This document shows, one piece after another, positions 29,877 to 38,160 of a stretch of 41,268 nucleotides of DNA. The position numbers and the translations under genes were made by a program. The stretch is from Candidatus Velthaea versatilis (GTDB lineage Bacteria > Vulcanimicrobiota > Vulcanimicrobiia > Vulcanimicrobiales > Vulcanimicrobiaceae), in NCBI GenBank assembly GCA_003134035.1, contig PLAE01000182.1, forward strand, positions 24,945-66,212, written 5' to 3'. The notes below the pieces were generated by a model. The model had not been told where the DNA came from, did not search any database, and saw only the letters and a list, made by a program, of their open reading frames with translations. The first letter of the stretch is position 1; the number at the start of each line of letters is the position of its first letter.

Positions 29877-30469
29877 CGCCGTTTTACCGGGTGGTGCGCG
29901 GCATTTGTAAAGTCGTCTGCCTCCTGGTATGGCGCTTTCGCGCCATCGGAGTCGAGAACGTGCCGCGCACCGGGCCGCTCATCGTCGCCTGCAATCACGT
30001 GTCGTATCTCGATCCGGTCGTCCTGGGCGTCGGCGCGCCGCGCATGATCACATATTTAGCGAAGAAGCAGCTCTTCGATATCCCGCTCCTGGGGCCGATC
30101 ATTCGCGGCTGCGGCGCCTATCCGCTCGATCGCGAGGCCGGGGGAGTGGCCGCCGTCCGCGTCGCGCTGCGGGTGCTCAAGGAGGGGCGCTGCGTGGGCA
30201 TCTTTCCGGAGGGCACGCGCAACTTGAGCGGATCCGCCGCCGAGAAGGGCGGCGCGGCGTTCCTGGCCGCACTTTCGGGCGCGCCGGTGGTTCCGGCGGC
30301 GGTTGCCGGAACCAAAGCGGCGAAGCGCCTCGCGCAGATCCGGGTCGCGTACGGGAAACCGATGACAATTGTGCGGAACCGGAAAGCGGACGAGGACGAT
30401 CTAGAGAAGTGGACGGCGGAGATCATGCGGCGCATCCGGGCACTTGAGGAGTCGATCGGTGGTAATTAA
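29873..30469 (+). CDS. plsC: 1-acyl-sn-glycerol-3-phosphate acyltransferase
   Basis: This 198-residue membrane-associated enzyme acylates lysophosphatidic acid to phosphatidic acid. The catalytic HX4D motif is NHVSYLDP (His42, Asp47), followed by PLDREAGG and the substrate motif FPEGTR (111-116), then VVPAAVAGT. One hydrophobic segment at the N terminus (about 10-20) anchors it. GTG start overlapping the cmk stop, and a stop inside the first codons of ispH, show tight co-translation. The cmk-plsC pairing is common in Gram-positive and related lineages. Confidence 0.95.
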   Translation: MTPFYRVVRGICKVVCLLVWRFRAIGVENVPRTGPLIVACNHVSYLDPVVLGVGAPRMITYLAKKQLFDIPLLGPIIRGCGAYPLDREAGGVAAVRVALRVLKEGRCVGIFPEGTRNLSGSAAEKGGAAFLAALSGAPVVPAAVAGTKAAKRLAQIRVAYGKPMTIVRNRKADEDDLEKWTAEIMRRIRALEESIGGN

Positions 30470-31304
30470 GCGGGCCAAAACCCAAGGCTTTTGCTTCGGG
30501 GTGGCGATCACGGTAAAAAAAGCCGAGGAAGTCGTCGCGCGTCCCGCCTCGAACGTGACCACCCTGGGTCATGTCGTGCACAACCCGCAGATGGTCGCGG
30601 AACTCGAAGCCAAGGGCCTCAAGAATGCGCACTCGGTCGACGAGGTCGACTCGGGCACCCTCTTCGTGCGGGCCCACGGACTGCCCACCGACGTCTTCGA
30701 AAAAGCCAAAGCCAAGGGGCTGACGATCGTTGACGCGACCTGTCCGATGGTCACCAAGATCCACGTCCAGGCCGAGAAGCTCAAGGCCGACGGCTACAAG
30801 ATCGTCGTCGTCGGCGATCCGTCGCACCCCGAGGTGAAGGGGACGCTCTCGCACGTTCCCGGCGCGTGGGTCGTTCAGGCGCCGTCGGACGTCGACGCCT
30901 TGCCGCGCGGCAGCCGGATCGGCGTCGTCGTGCAGTCGACCTGGTCGGGGACCGGCTTCACCGATATCGTCAAGCGGCTGAGCGAAAAATATTATGAGGT
31001 CCGGGCGGTCAACACGATTTGCACCGACACGCACAACCGCCAGTCCGAAGCCGAAGACCTGGCCAAAGACGTCGACGTGATGGTGGTCGTCGGCGGCAAA
31101 ACGTCGGCCAATACCAAGCATCTCGCCGATCTGGCCGCTTCGCACGGCGCGCGGTCGTATCATATCGAGGGTCCCGACGAATTGCAGCCGGCGTGGTTCG
31201 CTGGTGTGGCACGGGCCGGGCTGATGTCGGGCGCGTCGACGCCGGGCTGGCTGGTCGATCAGGTCGCGGATCGGATGGATGCTCTCAGTCGTCGCGCAGT
31301 CTAG
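30459..31304 (+). CDS. ispH: 4-hydroxy-3-methylbut-2-enyl diphosphate reductase
   Basis: IspH makes IPP and DMAPP in the last step of the MEP pathway, using a 4Fe-4S cluster. Cluster ligands Cys12 (GFCFGV), Cys95 (ATCPMV) and Cys188 (TICTDTHNRQ) are present, with His41, His74, His123 and Glu125 of the active site at the expected positions. The product is 281 residues. I chose the GTG at 30459 because GAGGAG lies seven bases upstream; a TTG at 30444 in the same frame is possible. The start lies inside the plsC end, and the stop inside the start of the prenyl synthase gene, which uses its product. Confidence 0.97.
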   Translation: MVIKRAKTQGFCFGVAITVKKAEEVVARPASNVTTLGHVVHNPQMVAELEAKGLKNAHSVDEVDSGTLFVRAHGLPTDVFEKAKAKGLTIVDATCPMVTKIHVQAEKLKADGYKIVVVGDPSHPEVKGTLSHVPGAWVVQAPSDVDALPRGSRIGVVVQSTWSGTGFTDIVKRLSEKYYEVRAVNTICTDTHNRQSEAEDLAKDVDVMVVVGGKTSANTKHLADLAASHGARSYHIEGPDELQPAWFAGVARAGLMSGASTPGWLVDQVADRMDALSRRAV

Positions 31305-32280
31305 TTTCGAGCGCGCCTTGGAGGCCGCGGTCACGCGGTACGACAGCACGGCCCCGATCACCGCGATGATCCGGTACCACTTCGGCTATGCCGCCGGAGG
31401 GTGCGACCAACGCGGCAAGCGCCTGCGGCCGATGCTGCTGCTCACCGTTGCGCAAGAAGAAGGCGGCTCCATCGAGTCGGCGCTGGATGCGGCCTGCGCG
31501 ATTGAGATTTTGCACAACTACTCGCTCGTCCACGACGATATCGAAGACGGTGACCGCGTCCGCCACGGGCGCGATACCGTCTGGGCAAAGTGGGGCACCG
31601 CGCACGGCATCAACGCCGGCGATTCGCTGTGCGCGATCAGTTATCTCGCGCTGCTCGAGAGCGACGTCCCGCGGCCCGCGGAGCGAACGGTCGCGATGAC
31701 CCGCGCCCTGCACGAAGCCAACCTCGCAATGTGCGCCGGTCAAGGACGCGACATCGCCTTCGAGGTCGAATCCCAGGTCACGATGGACGATTACATCGCG
31801 ATGGTCACCGGCAAGACCGCCGCGCTGTTCGCGGCTGCCTGCGAGCTGGGGGCGTTGGCCGCCGGCTCGGACGCCTCCCGCGCGCGGGCGTACGGTGAGT
31901 TGGGCCGAGCCTATGGTCTGGGCTTTCAGATCGAAGACGACCTGCTGGGCACCTGGGGCGAATCGGCTGCGACGGGCAAGCCGGTGGGTTCCGATTTGGC
32001 GCGCCGCAAATGGACGTTCCCGGTGGTCTGGGCGCTCGACGGTCCGGCCTCGCCCGCGCGCGACGTGGTGGTCGAACGCTATGCGCGGCACGGTCCGCTC
32101 TCGCCCGACGACGTCGCCGCGACGATCGCCGCGCTCGACGCGCTGGGCGTGCGCAACGCCGGTATGCTGCAGGCGCAAACGTATTTCGACCGCGCGGACG
32201 CCGTCGCGCAGGCGAGCGCGATCGATACCGGCGGCCGTGTGCGCGCATTCCTGGCCGCCAATGTGCGCCGCGCCGTTTGA
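31279..32280 (+). CDS. Polyprenyl diphosphate synthase (trans-isoprenyl type)
   Basis: This 333-residue enzyme extends allylic diphosphates with IPP. It has GKRLRPML, the first Asp-rich motif LVHDDIEDGD (Asp86, Asp87, Asp90) and the second, FQIEDDLLGTWG (Asp220, Asp221). In the second motif the final Asp of DDxxD is Gly224. A similar DDLLG form occurs in some actinobacterial-type synthases, so the enzyme is probably active, but chain length cannot be predicted. GKTAALF (about 178) is normal. The gene overlaps ispH by 26 bases and its stop overlaps the next start (TGATG). Polyprenyl diphosphates made here could supply the carriers used by the downstream glycosyltransferase. Confidence 0.92.
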   Translation: MLSVVAQSSFERALEAAVTRYDSTAPITAMIRYHFGYAAGGCDQRGKRLRPMLLLTVAQEEGGSIESALDAACAIEILHNYSLVHDDIEDGDRVRHGRDTVWAKWGTAHGINAGDSLCAISYLALLESDVPRPAERTVAMTRALHEANLAMCAGQGRDIAFEVESQVTMDDYIAMVTGKTAALFAAACELGALAAGSDASRARAYGELGRAYGLGFQIEDDLLGTWGESAATGKPVGSDLARRKWTFPVVWALDGPASPARDVVVERYARHGPLSPDDVAATIAALDALGVRNAGMLQAQTYFDRADAVAQASAIDTGGRVRAFLAANVRRAV

Positions 32281-35200
32281 TGAGCACCTCCGCAAGCACG
32301 CCGTCGGCGTTCGTCAAACGCTCCGAAGCGCTCGCCGGCAGCGGACCGCTGCTCGCAATCCTGGGCGTGGGATTGGCGCTGCGGCTGATCTTTTTGCCCG
32401 CCAGCGGCTTTCACAACGATCTCCAGGCGTTCGAGGCCTGGGCGCTCACGCTCACCGAGCACCCGCTGCGCGACTTTTACAGCTCGACGTCGTTCGCCGA
32501 TTATCCGCCGGGTTATTTTTTTGTTTTGATCGCGGTCGGCTGGGCCTTCAAAGCGCTCGTCGCCGCGCACCTGGTCGCGCCGGATGCCTATAACGTGCTG
32601 GGCATGCTGGCCAAGCTGCCGGCGATCGGGATGGACCTCGTCAACGCGTGGCTGCTGTGCCGGATCGTCGGCCGGTTCGCGCCGCGCCCGGTCGCGCTTG
32701 GCGCGGCGATGCTCTACGCGCTCAACCCCGCGGCGATCTACGTTTCGGCGTATTGGGGGCAAGTCGACAGCGTTTCGTGGGGCCTCGTGCTGGCCGGGAT
32801 CGAGTTGCTGCTCGCGGCGCGGAATGACGCGCGAGCGGGCGGCGCCAAAGTCGCCGCGGCTTGGGTTCTGCTCGCGATCTCGGTGCTGATCAAGCCGCAG
32901 GGATTGTTCGTCGGGTTCGTCTTCGCCGCGTTCGCGCTGGTCCCGTCCGACCACGCGGAACGGCGCCGCCGCGTCGTCGGAACGCTGGCGGGATTGGCGC
33001 TCGGCGTCGGCCTGGCGTGGTTCGCTTCGGCGATCTTCCACGGCAGCCTCAATCCGGTCGCCGATCTGCGCTGGCTCTTCGCGCGCTATACCTTCGGCAG
33101 CGCGGTCTATCCGTACAACTCGATCAACGCGTTCAACCTGTATGCGATTCGCCAGCCGTTCTGGCAGCCCGATTCGCAGCCGCTCACGCTGCCCCTCGTG
33201 GGCCTCGGGCTCGGACCGATGGCCGTCTGGGGCTGGGTGCTCGTCGCCGCCGCGACGCTGCTCTTCGTCGGCCGCTACCTGCAGCGCAAAGACGATCGCG
33301 CGTTCCTCGAAGCCTCGATGCTGGTATCGTTCGGATTTTTCATTCTCGCCACGCGCATGCACGAACGGTATATCTTCGGCGCGTTCTTGCTGATGATGCC
33401 GCTCGTCGCGTTCGGCCGGCGCTACATCTTGGCGTCGATCATCGTGTCGATCACGCTGCTGGCGAACTTAGCGTATTCGCTGGCCTATCAGACCGTCATG
33501 GAAGCCCACACGCCGGGGGTCGACGCGACGAGCTTGTGGCCGGTCGTCAGCGGCCCGCTCGCCGCGGTCAATACGCTGCTGTTCTTTTATCTGGGCTATC
33601 TGTTCTTGGGCGGAACCGTCGGCGCCGCCGCCCTCGACGGCGAGTCGGTCGCCCACGCGCTGGGCGCGCACGCCGCCCAAACGGTTCGCCGGGTGCGCTC
33701 GTGGTTCGATCCGCGCGAAGGCGTCACTACTATGCGGCGTGCCGATTGGTGGCTGGCGCTGGCGTTCACGCTCGTTTCGTTCGGACTGTGCATCATGTGG
33801 TATCAGTGGCCCGCCGAGCGGTATTTCGATGAGGTCTACTATCCGCGCTCGGCCGAGGAGTATTTGCGCCATGCGGGAACCGGCGGGGACCTCGGCGTGT
33901 TCGAGTGGACGCATCCGCCGCTGACCAAGCTGATCATCACGCTTTCGATGCTGCTCTTCGGTGGTCTGCACGGTCTGGGCAACACCGGCTTCGGCTGGCG
34001 TTTTCTCAACATCGTCGTCGGCGCGCTGACCGTCGGCGCGCTCTACGTGTTCGCCAAATACCTCACGCGGTCGACGCTTTTCGCCGCGTGCGCCGCGGCG
34101 ATGCTGACCTTCGACGGCTTTCATTTCGTGCAGTCGCGCATCGCGACGCCCGAAGTCACCGTCTCGTTTTTTTCGCTCACGACGCTCTATGCGTTCTATC
34201 GGTTGTGGATCGCGTCACAAGCGCAGCGCCGGCCCGTCGCCGGGCCGCGTTACCGGCCGGCGTTTATCGCGACGATGGCCGGCGGGACGCTGCTCTCGGC
34301 GGGCCTGGCATACGTAGCGGCGAACGTCGGCCCGTCCACGGCCGGGCATGAATTCTACACCATGACGATCGTCGTTGCGTTCGTGTACTTCGAGATCGCG
34401 GTGTATCTGTTCGCGCGGGTTGGGCTGCGCCGGCTGGTGCCCGCGGTCGCCGCCGACGTTACGTACGCGGATGGAACACAGTTGCGCTTGGGTGACGGCG
34501 GTGAACTCGACGGTATCACGCCCGAAGGGCGCGCGCTCGAATCGAACGGCAGCCGCTCGAAGCGCAGCGACGTCCTCGCGACGTTGATCGACGAGGGCTG
34601 CACGCGAACCTACTGGCGCGACGGGAACATGACGTACGCGACCCCCGTCGACAGCGCCGATTTCATCGCGGACGGATCGTTCCGCGTCGCGGGCGTGCGG
34701 CTCGATCCCAACGCGGCGCGCTTTTGGATGATCGCCCTGTCGATCTCGGGCGGATTGCTGGCCGCCTCGAAGTGGAACGGGCTCTTCGATTTCTTCGTCG
34801 TTTGGATTTTGACGGCGCTCGTCGTCGCGCAGCGCTGGTTGCGCCGGCCGGCCGTCTTCGGCAATCCGTCCGGGATCGCGCTCGACGTGGCGATCGCCGC
34901 GATGGTCGTGGTTGGCGGCGCCATCTACATCGCGAGCTACATCCCGCATTTCCTCATGGGCCACAATCTCGTCGATGTGGTGTCGCTCCAGCACGAAATG
35001 TATTGGTATCATTCGACGCTGTCGGCGACGCATCCATATGCCTCGAAGTGGTGGCAGTGGCCGATCATCCAGAAGCCGATCTCGTATTTCTACACCGACT
35101 TCCGGCCGCCGAATTTGCGCAACGATCCGACGGCATGCTGCGTGGCCGAGATTCTCGCGCTGCCCAATCCGCTGGTCTGGTGGGCCGGCCTCATCACGGT

Positions 35201-35549
35201 GCCGGCGGTCGCGATACTGGCCTGGTTCGAGCGCAACAAAGGTTACGCGCTGCTGGTCACGGCGTATTTTCTGCAATGGCTGCCCTGGATCGGTTCGCCG
35301 CGCATCGCCTTCGAGTACCACTTCTATCCGAATCTGTCGATCATCGTGCTGTGCAACGCGATCGTCCTGCAACGCATCTGGAAATGGCGCGCGGAGACCG
35401 AAACGGTGTTGCTGCCGCGCATCGGCGTCGGTATCTATCTGTCAGTTGTCGTCGGGCTGTTTTTCTTTTTCTATCCGGTGTTGGCCGGGGTCCACATGAG
35501 CTGGGACGCCTGGCACGCCAGAATGTGGTTCACCAGTTGGATCATCTAA
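32280..35549 (+). CDS. Double GT-C glycosyltransferase: ArnT/mannosyltransferase-like half fused to a PMT-family half
   Basis: This 1089-residue membrane protein joins two GT-C enzymes. The first half (about 1-460) has FHNDLQAFEAWAL, ADYPPGYFFVL, SAYWGQVDSVSWGL and ATRMHERYIFGAF, typical of lipid-linked hexose transferases. The second half, from about Met485, is a PMT protein O-mannosyltransferase: YFDEVYYPR (catalytic Asp517-Glu518), EWTHPPLTKL (from Glu542), GWRFLNIVVGALT, FDGFHFVQSRIATPE, and the C-terminal ATHPYASKWWQWPI, with PNPLVWW. Bacterial PMTs use polyprenyl-phosphate mannose on exported proteins. An unusual soluble insert of about 100 residues (717-815) lies between membrane helices of the PMT half. 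The ATG at 32280 overlaps the preceding stop. The order of sugars or acceptors cannot be told. Confidence 0.88.
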   Translation: MSTSASTPSAFVKRSEALAGSGPLLAILGVGLALRLIFLPASGFHNDLQAFEAWALTLTEHPLRDFYSSTSFADYPPGYFFVLIAVGWAFKALVAAHLVAPDAYNVLGMLAKLPAIGMDLVNAWLLCRIVGRFAPRPVALGAAMLYALNPAAIYVSAYWGQVDSVSWGLVLAGIELLLAARNDARAGGAKVAAAWVLLAISVLIKPQGLFVGFVFAAFALVPSDHAERRRRVVGTLAGLALGVGLAWFASAIFHGSLNPVADLRWLFARYTFGSAVYPYNSINAFNLYAIRQPFWQPDSQPLTLPLVGLGLGPMAVWGWVLVAAATLLFVGRYLQRKDDRAFLEASMLVSFGFFILATRMHERYIFGAFLLMMPLVAFGRRYILASIIVSITLLANLAYSLAYQTVMEAHTPGVDATSLWPVVSGPLAAVNTLLFFYLGYLFLGGTVGAAALDGESVAHALGAHAAQTVRRVRSWFDPREGVTTMRRADWWLALAFTLVSFGLCIMWYQWPAERYFDEVYYPRSAEEYLRHAGTGGDLGVFEWTHPPLTKLIITLSMLLFGGLHGLGNTGFGWRFLNIVVGALTVGALYVFAKYLTRSTLFAACAAAMLTFDGFHFVQSRIATPEVTVSFFSLTTLYAFYRLWIASQAQRRPVAGPRYRPAFIATMAGGTLLSAGLAYVAANVGPSTAGHEFYTMTIVVAFVYFEIAVYLFARVGLRRLVPAVAADVTYADGTQLRLGDGGELDGITPEGRALESNGSRSKRSDVLATLIDEGCTRTYWRDGNMTYATPVDSADFIADGSFRVAGVRLDPNAARFWMIALSISGGLLAASKWNGLFDFFVVWILTALVVAQRWLRRPAVFGNPSGIALDVAIAAMVVVGGAIYIASYIPHFLMGHNLVDVVSLQHEMYWYHSTLSATHPYASKWWQWPIIQKPISYFYTDFRPPNLRNDPTACCVAEILALPNPLVWWAGLITVPAVAILAWFERNKGYALLVTAYFLQWLPWIGSPRIAFEYHFYPNLSIIVLCNAIVLQRIWKWRAETETVLLPRIGVGIYLSVVVGLFFFFYPVLAGVHMSWDAWHARMWFTSWII

Positions 35550-35622
35550 CGTCGATCGGACACAAACAACAGCCCCGCCGGGCGAGCGGCGCGATGCGAC
35601 AAGATCGACGTGGAGTAGCGCG

Positions 35623-36366
35623 ATGAGCGGACATTCGAAGTGGCACAACATCAAGCTCAAGAAGGGCAAGGTCGATGCGCAGCGCGGCGCGCTTTTTACC
35701 AAGCTCAGTAAAGAGATCATCCTCGCGGCCAAGGGCGGCTCGCCCGATCCTGAAGCCAACTACCGCCTCAAGATGGCGGTCGAGAAAGCGCGCGAGAACA
35801 ACGTGCCGCAGGAGAACATCAAACGCGCGATCGCGCGCGCGAGCGGCGGGGGCGACGAAAAGCAGATCGAGGAACTGCGCTACGAAGGCTACGGGCCGGC
35901 CGGCGTGGCGGTGATCGTCGATGCGGCGACGGACAACCGCAATCGCACGGCGGGTGAATTGCGCTTTCTGTTCAGCCGCAACGAGGGCAGCTTGGGCGAA
36001 ACCGGCAGCGTCGGCTGGATGTTCGAGGCGGTCGGCCTCATCGAAGTGCGGCCGCGCGAATTGACGGAGGACGCACTGACCGAACGCGCCCTCGTCGATG
36101 GCGTCATCGACGTGCGCTTCGATTCGGCGCTGACCGAGATCGTCACCGCTCCGGCGGCGCTCATGGCGGTGAAGGATGCGCTCGAGGCCGGCGGTCTGAC
36201 CGTCACCGCGGCGCGCTTGGCGATGGAGGCCAAACAGACGTCGAACCCTGGCGCCGACACCGCCAAAGTCGTGACCTTCCTCGAGGCGCTCGAAGAACAC
36301 GAAGACGTGCAAACCGTCTTCAGCAATGCCGAGTTCGATGACGCCGCGCTCGAAGCGCTCGCCTAA
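35623..36366 (+). CDS. yebC: YebC/PmpR-family protein (TACO1-like translation factor or regulator)
   Basis: This 247-residue protein begins with the invariant MSGHSKWHNIKLKKGKVDAQ and has FTKLSKEIILAAKGG, ENIKRAIARASGGG and YEGYGPAGVAVIVDAATDNR, followed by NRTAGELRFLFSRN. The family was annotated as a transcriptional regulator; work on YebC proteins and mitochondrial TACO1 also points to relief of ribosome stalling, for example at proline stretches. It is 73 bases after the glycosyltransferase gene. Length and sequence are ordinary. Confidence 0.97.
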   Translation: MSGHSKWHNIKLKKGKVDAQRGALFTKLSKEIILAAKGGSPDPEANYRLKMAVEKARENNVPQENIKRAIARASGGGDEKQIEELRYEGYGPAGVAVIVDAATDNRNRTAGELRFLFSRNEGSLGETGSVGWMFEAVGLIEVRPRELTEDALTERALVDGVIDVRFDSALTEIVTAPAALMAVKDALEAGGLTVTAARLAMEAKQTSNPGADTAKVVTFLEALEEHEDVQTVFSNAEFDDAALEALA

Positions 36367-36418
36367 CACGCCGCGAGTACCGGAGAAAACCGTCTCCGTC
36401 GCGAACGCCCGAGGTCGG

Positions 36419-37480
36419 ATGCAACTTGAAAGCCCGAACGCTGCGGCGGCGCCGCGTCACGAACGCCGAGATTCCGGCTTCGGTCGCGATTGGATCTTCG
36501 CGCTGGCGTTAGCCTTCGCCGTCGGCGTCGTAGTGTGGTTCGGCCGTTCGGTCAAGGATTTTTTTCAGCCCACGGTCGCCGATGTCGTCGTGCCGTCGTT
36601 TAGCGGCCAATCCGCCGGCGACGCAAGTGCCGAGGCCGAACGGCTCAAACTGCACGCGACGGTCGTCGCCAATCAGCCCAGCGATCGTTTCCCCAAAGAC
36701 GTGATCATGAGCCAGCGGCCGCCGGCCGGCAGCCACGTGCGCGAGGGCCGGGAGATCTCCCTTGTGGTGAGTACCGGGGTCACGATCTTCCCCATGCCCG
36801 ATCTGCGCGATCAATCGTTTCGCGAAGCGAACCTCGCGCTCGACCGCAGCAAATTGCAGCTCGCGCGGGCGACGGTGGTGCCGAACGACGACGTGCTCGC
36901 CAACCACGTTCTGGCCCAAGATCCGCCCCCGCTGACCAGCGTGCGCGAAGGCACCAAAGTCACGCTCACGCTCAGTAAGGGGCCGCCGTCGGCGGTGCGC
37001 GTGCCGAACTTCGTCGGTGAGTTCATCGACGACGCGCGCGCGGACGCGGCGCGGGCGAAGGTGCACCTCGGCCAAATCGTGTGGACGCCGTTCGGTCCGC
37101 AGGGGCCGGCGCGCGGTCAAGTCGCCAAGCAGAATCCGGCGCCGGGCGCGCTCATCGACCCGTTCGCGCCGGTCTCGCTGCAGGTCAGCGCCGGGCCGAC
37201 CGAATACGGCTATTTGATTCGTCAAGTGCATGCGACCGCGACCGTGCCGGCGCGGGACGGCGCGGCCAACGTGCGCATGGAAGTGACCGACGAGACCGGT
37301 ACCTGGAACGTCTACGACGGGTACGCCCAGGGCGGACAAAAGCTCGACTTCAATTTGACCGTCGTCGGCAAGAGCGAACTCGACACGTACATCAACAACG
37401 AACTGCTCAGTCAAGTCACGCTGGGCGGCGATGCGCCGATGCCCTCGCCGAGCCCGAACAGAAAGCCGCGCACGCCATGA
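36419..37480 (+). CDS. Membrane-anchored protein with three PASTA domains, no kinase domain
   Basis: The 353-residue product has a short cytoplasmic tail, one membrane helix (about 25-42, IFALALAFAVGVVVWFG) and three PASTA repeats outside: about 56-119, 122-187 and 192-259, each ending in the pattern xxGxxVxLxxSxG. A further strand-rich domain (260-335) and a Pro/Ser tail follow. PASTA repeats bind peptidoglycan or muropeptides, usually as the sensor of Ser/Thr kinases or PBPs; here no kinase is attached. I chose the ATG at 36419, with GAGG four bases upstream; the frame is open further back into yebC. The stop overlaps the rpe start (ATGA). Confidence 0.88.
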   Translation: MQLESPNAAAAPRHERRDSGFGRDWIFALALAFAVGVVVWFGRSVKDFFQPTVADVVVPSFSGQSAGDASAEAERLKLHATVVANQPSDRFPKDVIMSQRPPAGSHVREGREISLVVSTGVTIFPMPDLRDQSFREANLALDRSKLQLARATVVPNDDVLANHVLAQDPPPLTSVREGTKVTLTLSKGPPSAVRVPNFVGEFIDDARADAARAKVHLGQIVWTPFGPQGPARGQVAKQNPAPGALIDPFAPVSLQVSAGPTEYGYLIRQVHATATVPARDGAANVRMEVTDETGTWNVYDGYAQGGQKLDFNLTVVGKSELDTYINNELLSQVTLGGDAPMPSPSPNRKPRTP

Positions 37481-38160
37481 ACGCCGTCACCCGCTCAATC
37501 AAAATCGCACCGTCGCTGCTGGCGGCCGACTTCGCGCAGATCAAGGATCAGATCGAACTGGTCGAAAGCGCCGGCGCGGATCTGCTGCACCTCGATTCGA
37601 TGGACGGCCGTTTCGTGCCGAATCTCACCTGGGGTCCCAAGATCGTCGCCGATTTGCGCAAGCTCACGAAGTTGCCGTTCGACTGTCACTTGATGATCGT
37701 CGAACCCGAGAAGTACGTCGATGATTTTCGCAAAGCGGGTGCCGACTACATTACGTTTCACTACGAGGCGACGCCGCATGCGCATCGTCTGCTGCAGTAC
37801 ATTCGCTCGATCGGCGCCAAAGCGGGGGTCGGCATCAACCCGGGGACGCCGGTGAGCATGCTTCAAGACCTCATCGAGGACATCGATTTGCTGCTGGTCA
37901 TGAGCGTCAACCCGGGCTTCGGCGGCCAGCCGTTCATCGAACGCGCGCTCACCAAGCTGCACGAGGCGCGCAAACTGCGCGACGAACGCAACCCGAACTG
38001 CGAGATTGAAGTCGACGGCGGGATCGGCCTAGCCAACATCGAGCGCGCCGTGAGCGCGGGCGCCGACGTGCTCGTGGGCGGTTCGAGCATCTTCGGTGCG
38101 GCCGATCCGCAGGCGACGTTGCGCGACATGCGCGCGCGCGCCCGGGCGACGCGGGGGTGA
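37477..38160 (+). CDS. rpe: Ribulose-phosphate 3-epimerase
   Basis: This 227-residue TIM-barrel enzyme interconverts ribulose 5-phosphate and xylulose 5-phosphate. Signatures are IKIAPSLLAADFAQI, the metal/catalytic segment LLHLDSMDGRFVPNLTWGP (Asp40), DCHLMIVEP (His71), MSVNPGFGGQPFI and VDGGIG with the second catalytic Asp. The ATG overlaps the PASTA gene stop (ATGA); codons upstream in the same frame lie in that gene and are Arg-rich noise. It complements the pentose-phosphate cluster at 5.2-12.2 kb but is not next to it. Confidence 0.97.
   Translation: MNAVTRSIKIAPSLLAADFAQIKDQIELVESAGADLLHLDSMDGRFVPNLTWGPKIVADLRKLTKLPFDCHLMIVEPEKYVDDFRKAGADYITFHYEATPHAHRLLQYIRSIGAKAGVGINPGTPVSMLQDLIEDIDLLLVMSVNPGFGGQPFIERALTKLHEARKLRDERNPNCEIEVDGGIGLANIERAVSAGADVLVGGSSIFGAADPQATLRDMRARARATRG

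Noticed and set aside
32079-33362. Minus-strand frame opposite the GT-C glycosyltransferase
   Set aside because: Antisense to strongly motif-supported coding sequence; its product is almost entirely Arg/Glu/Asp/Gln.
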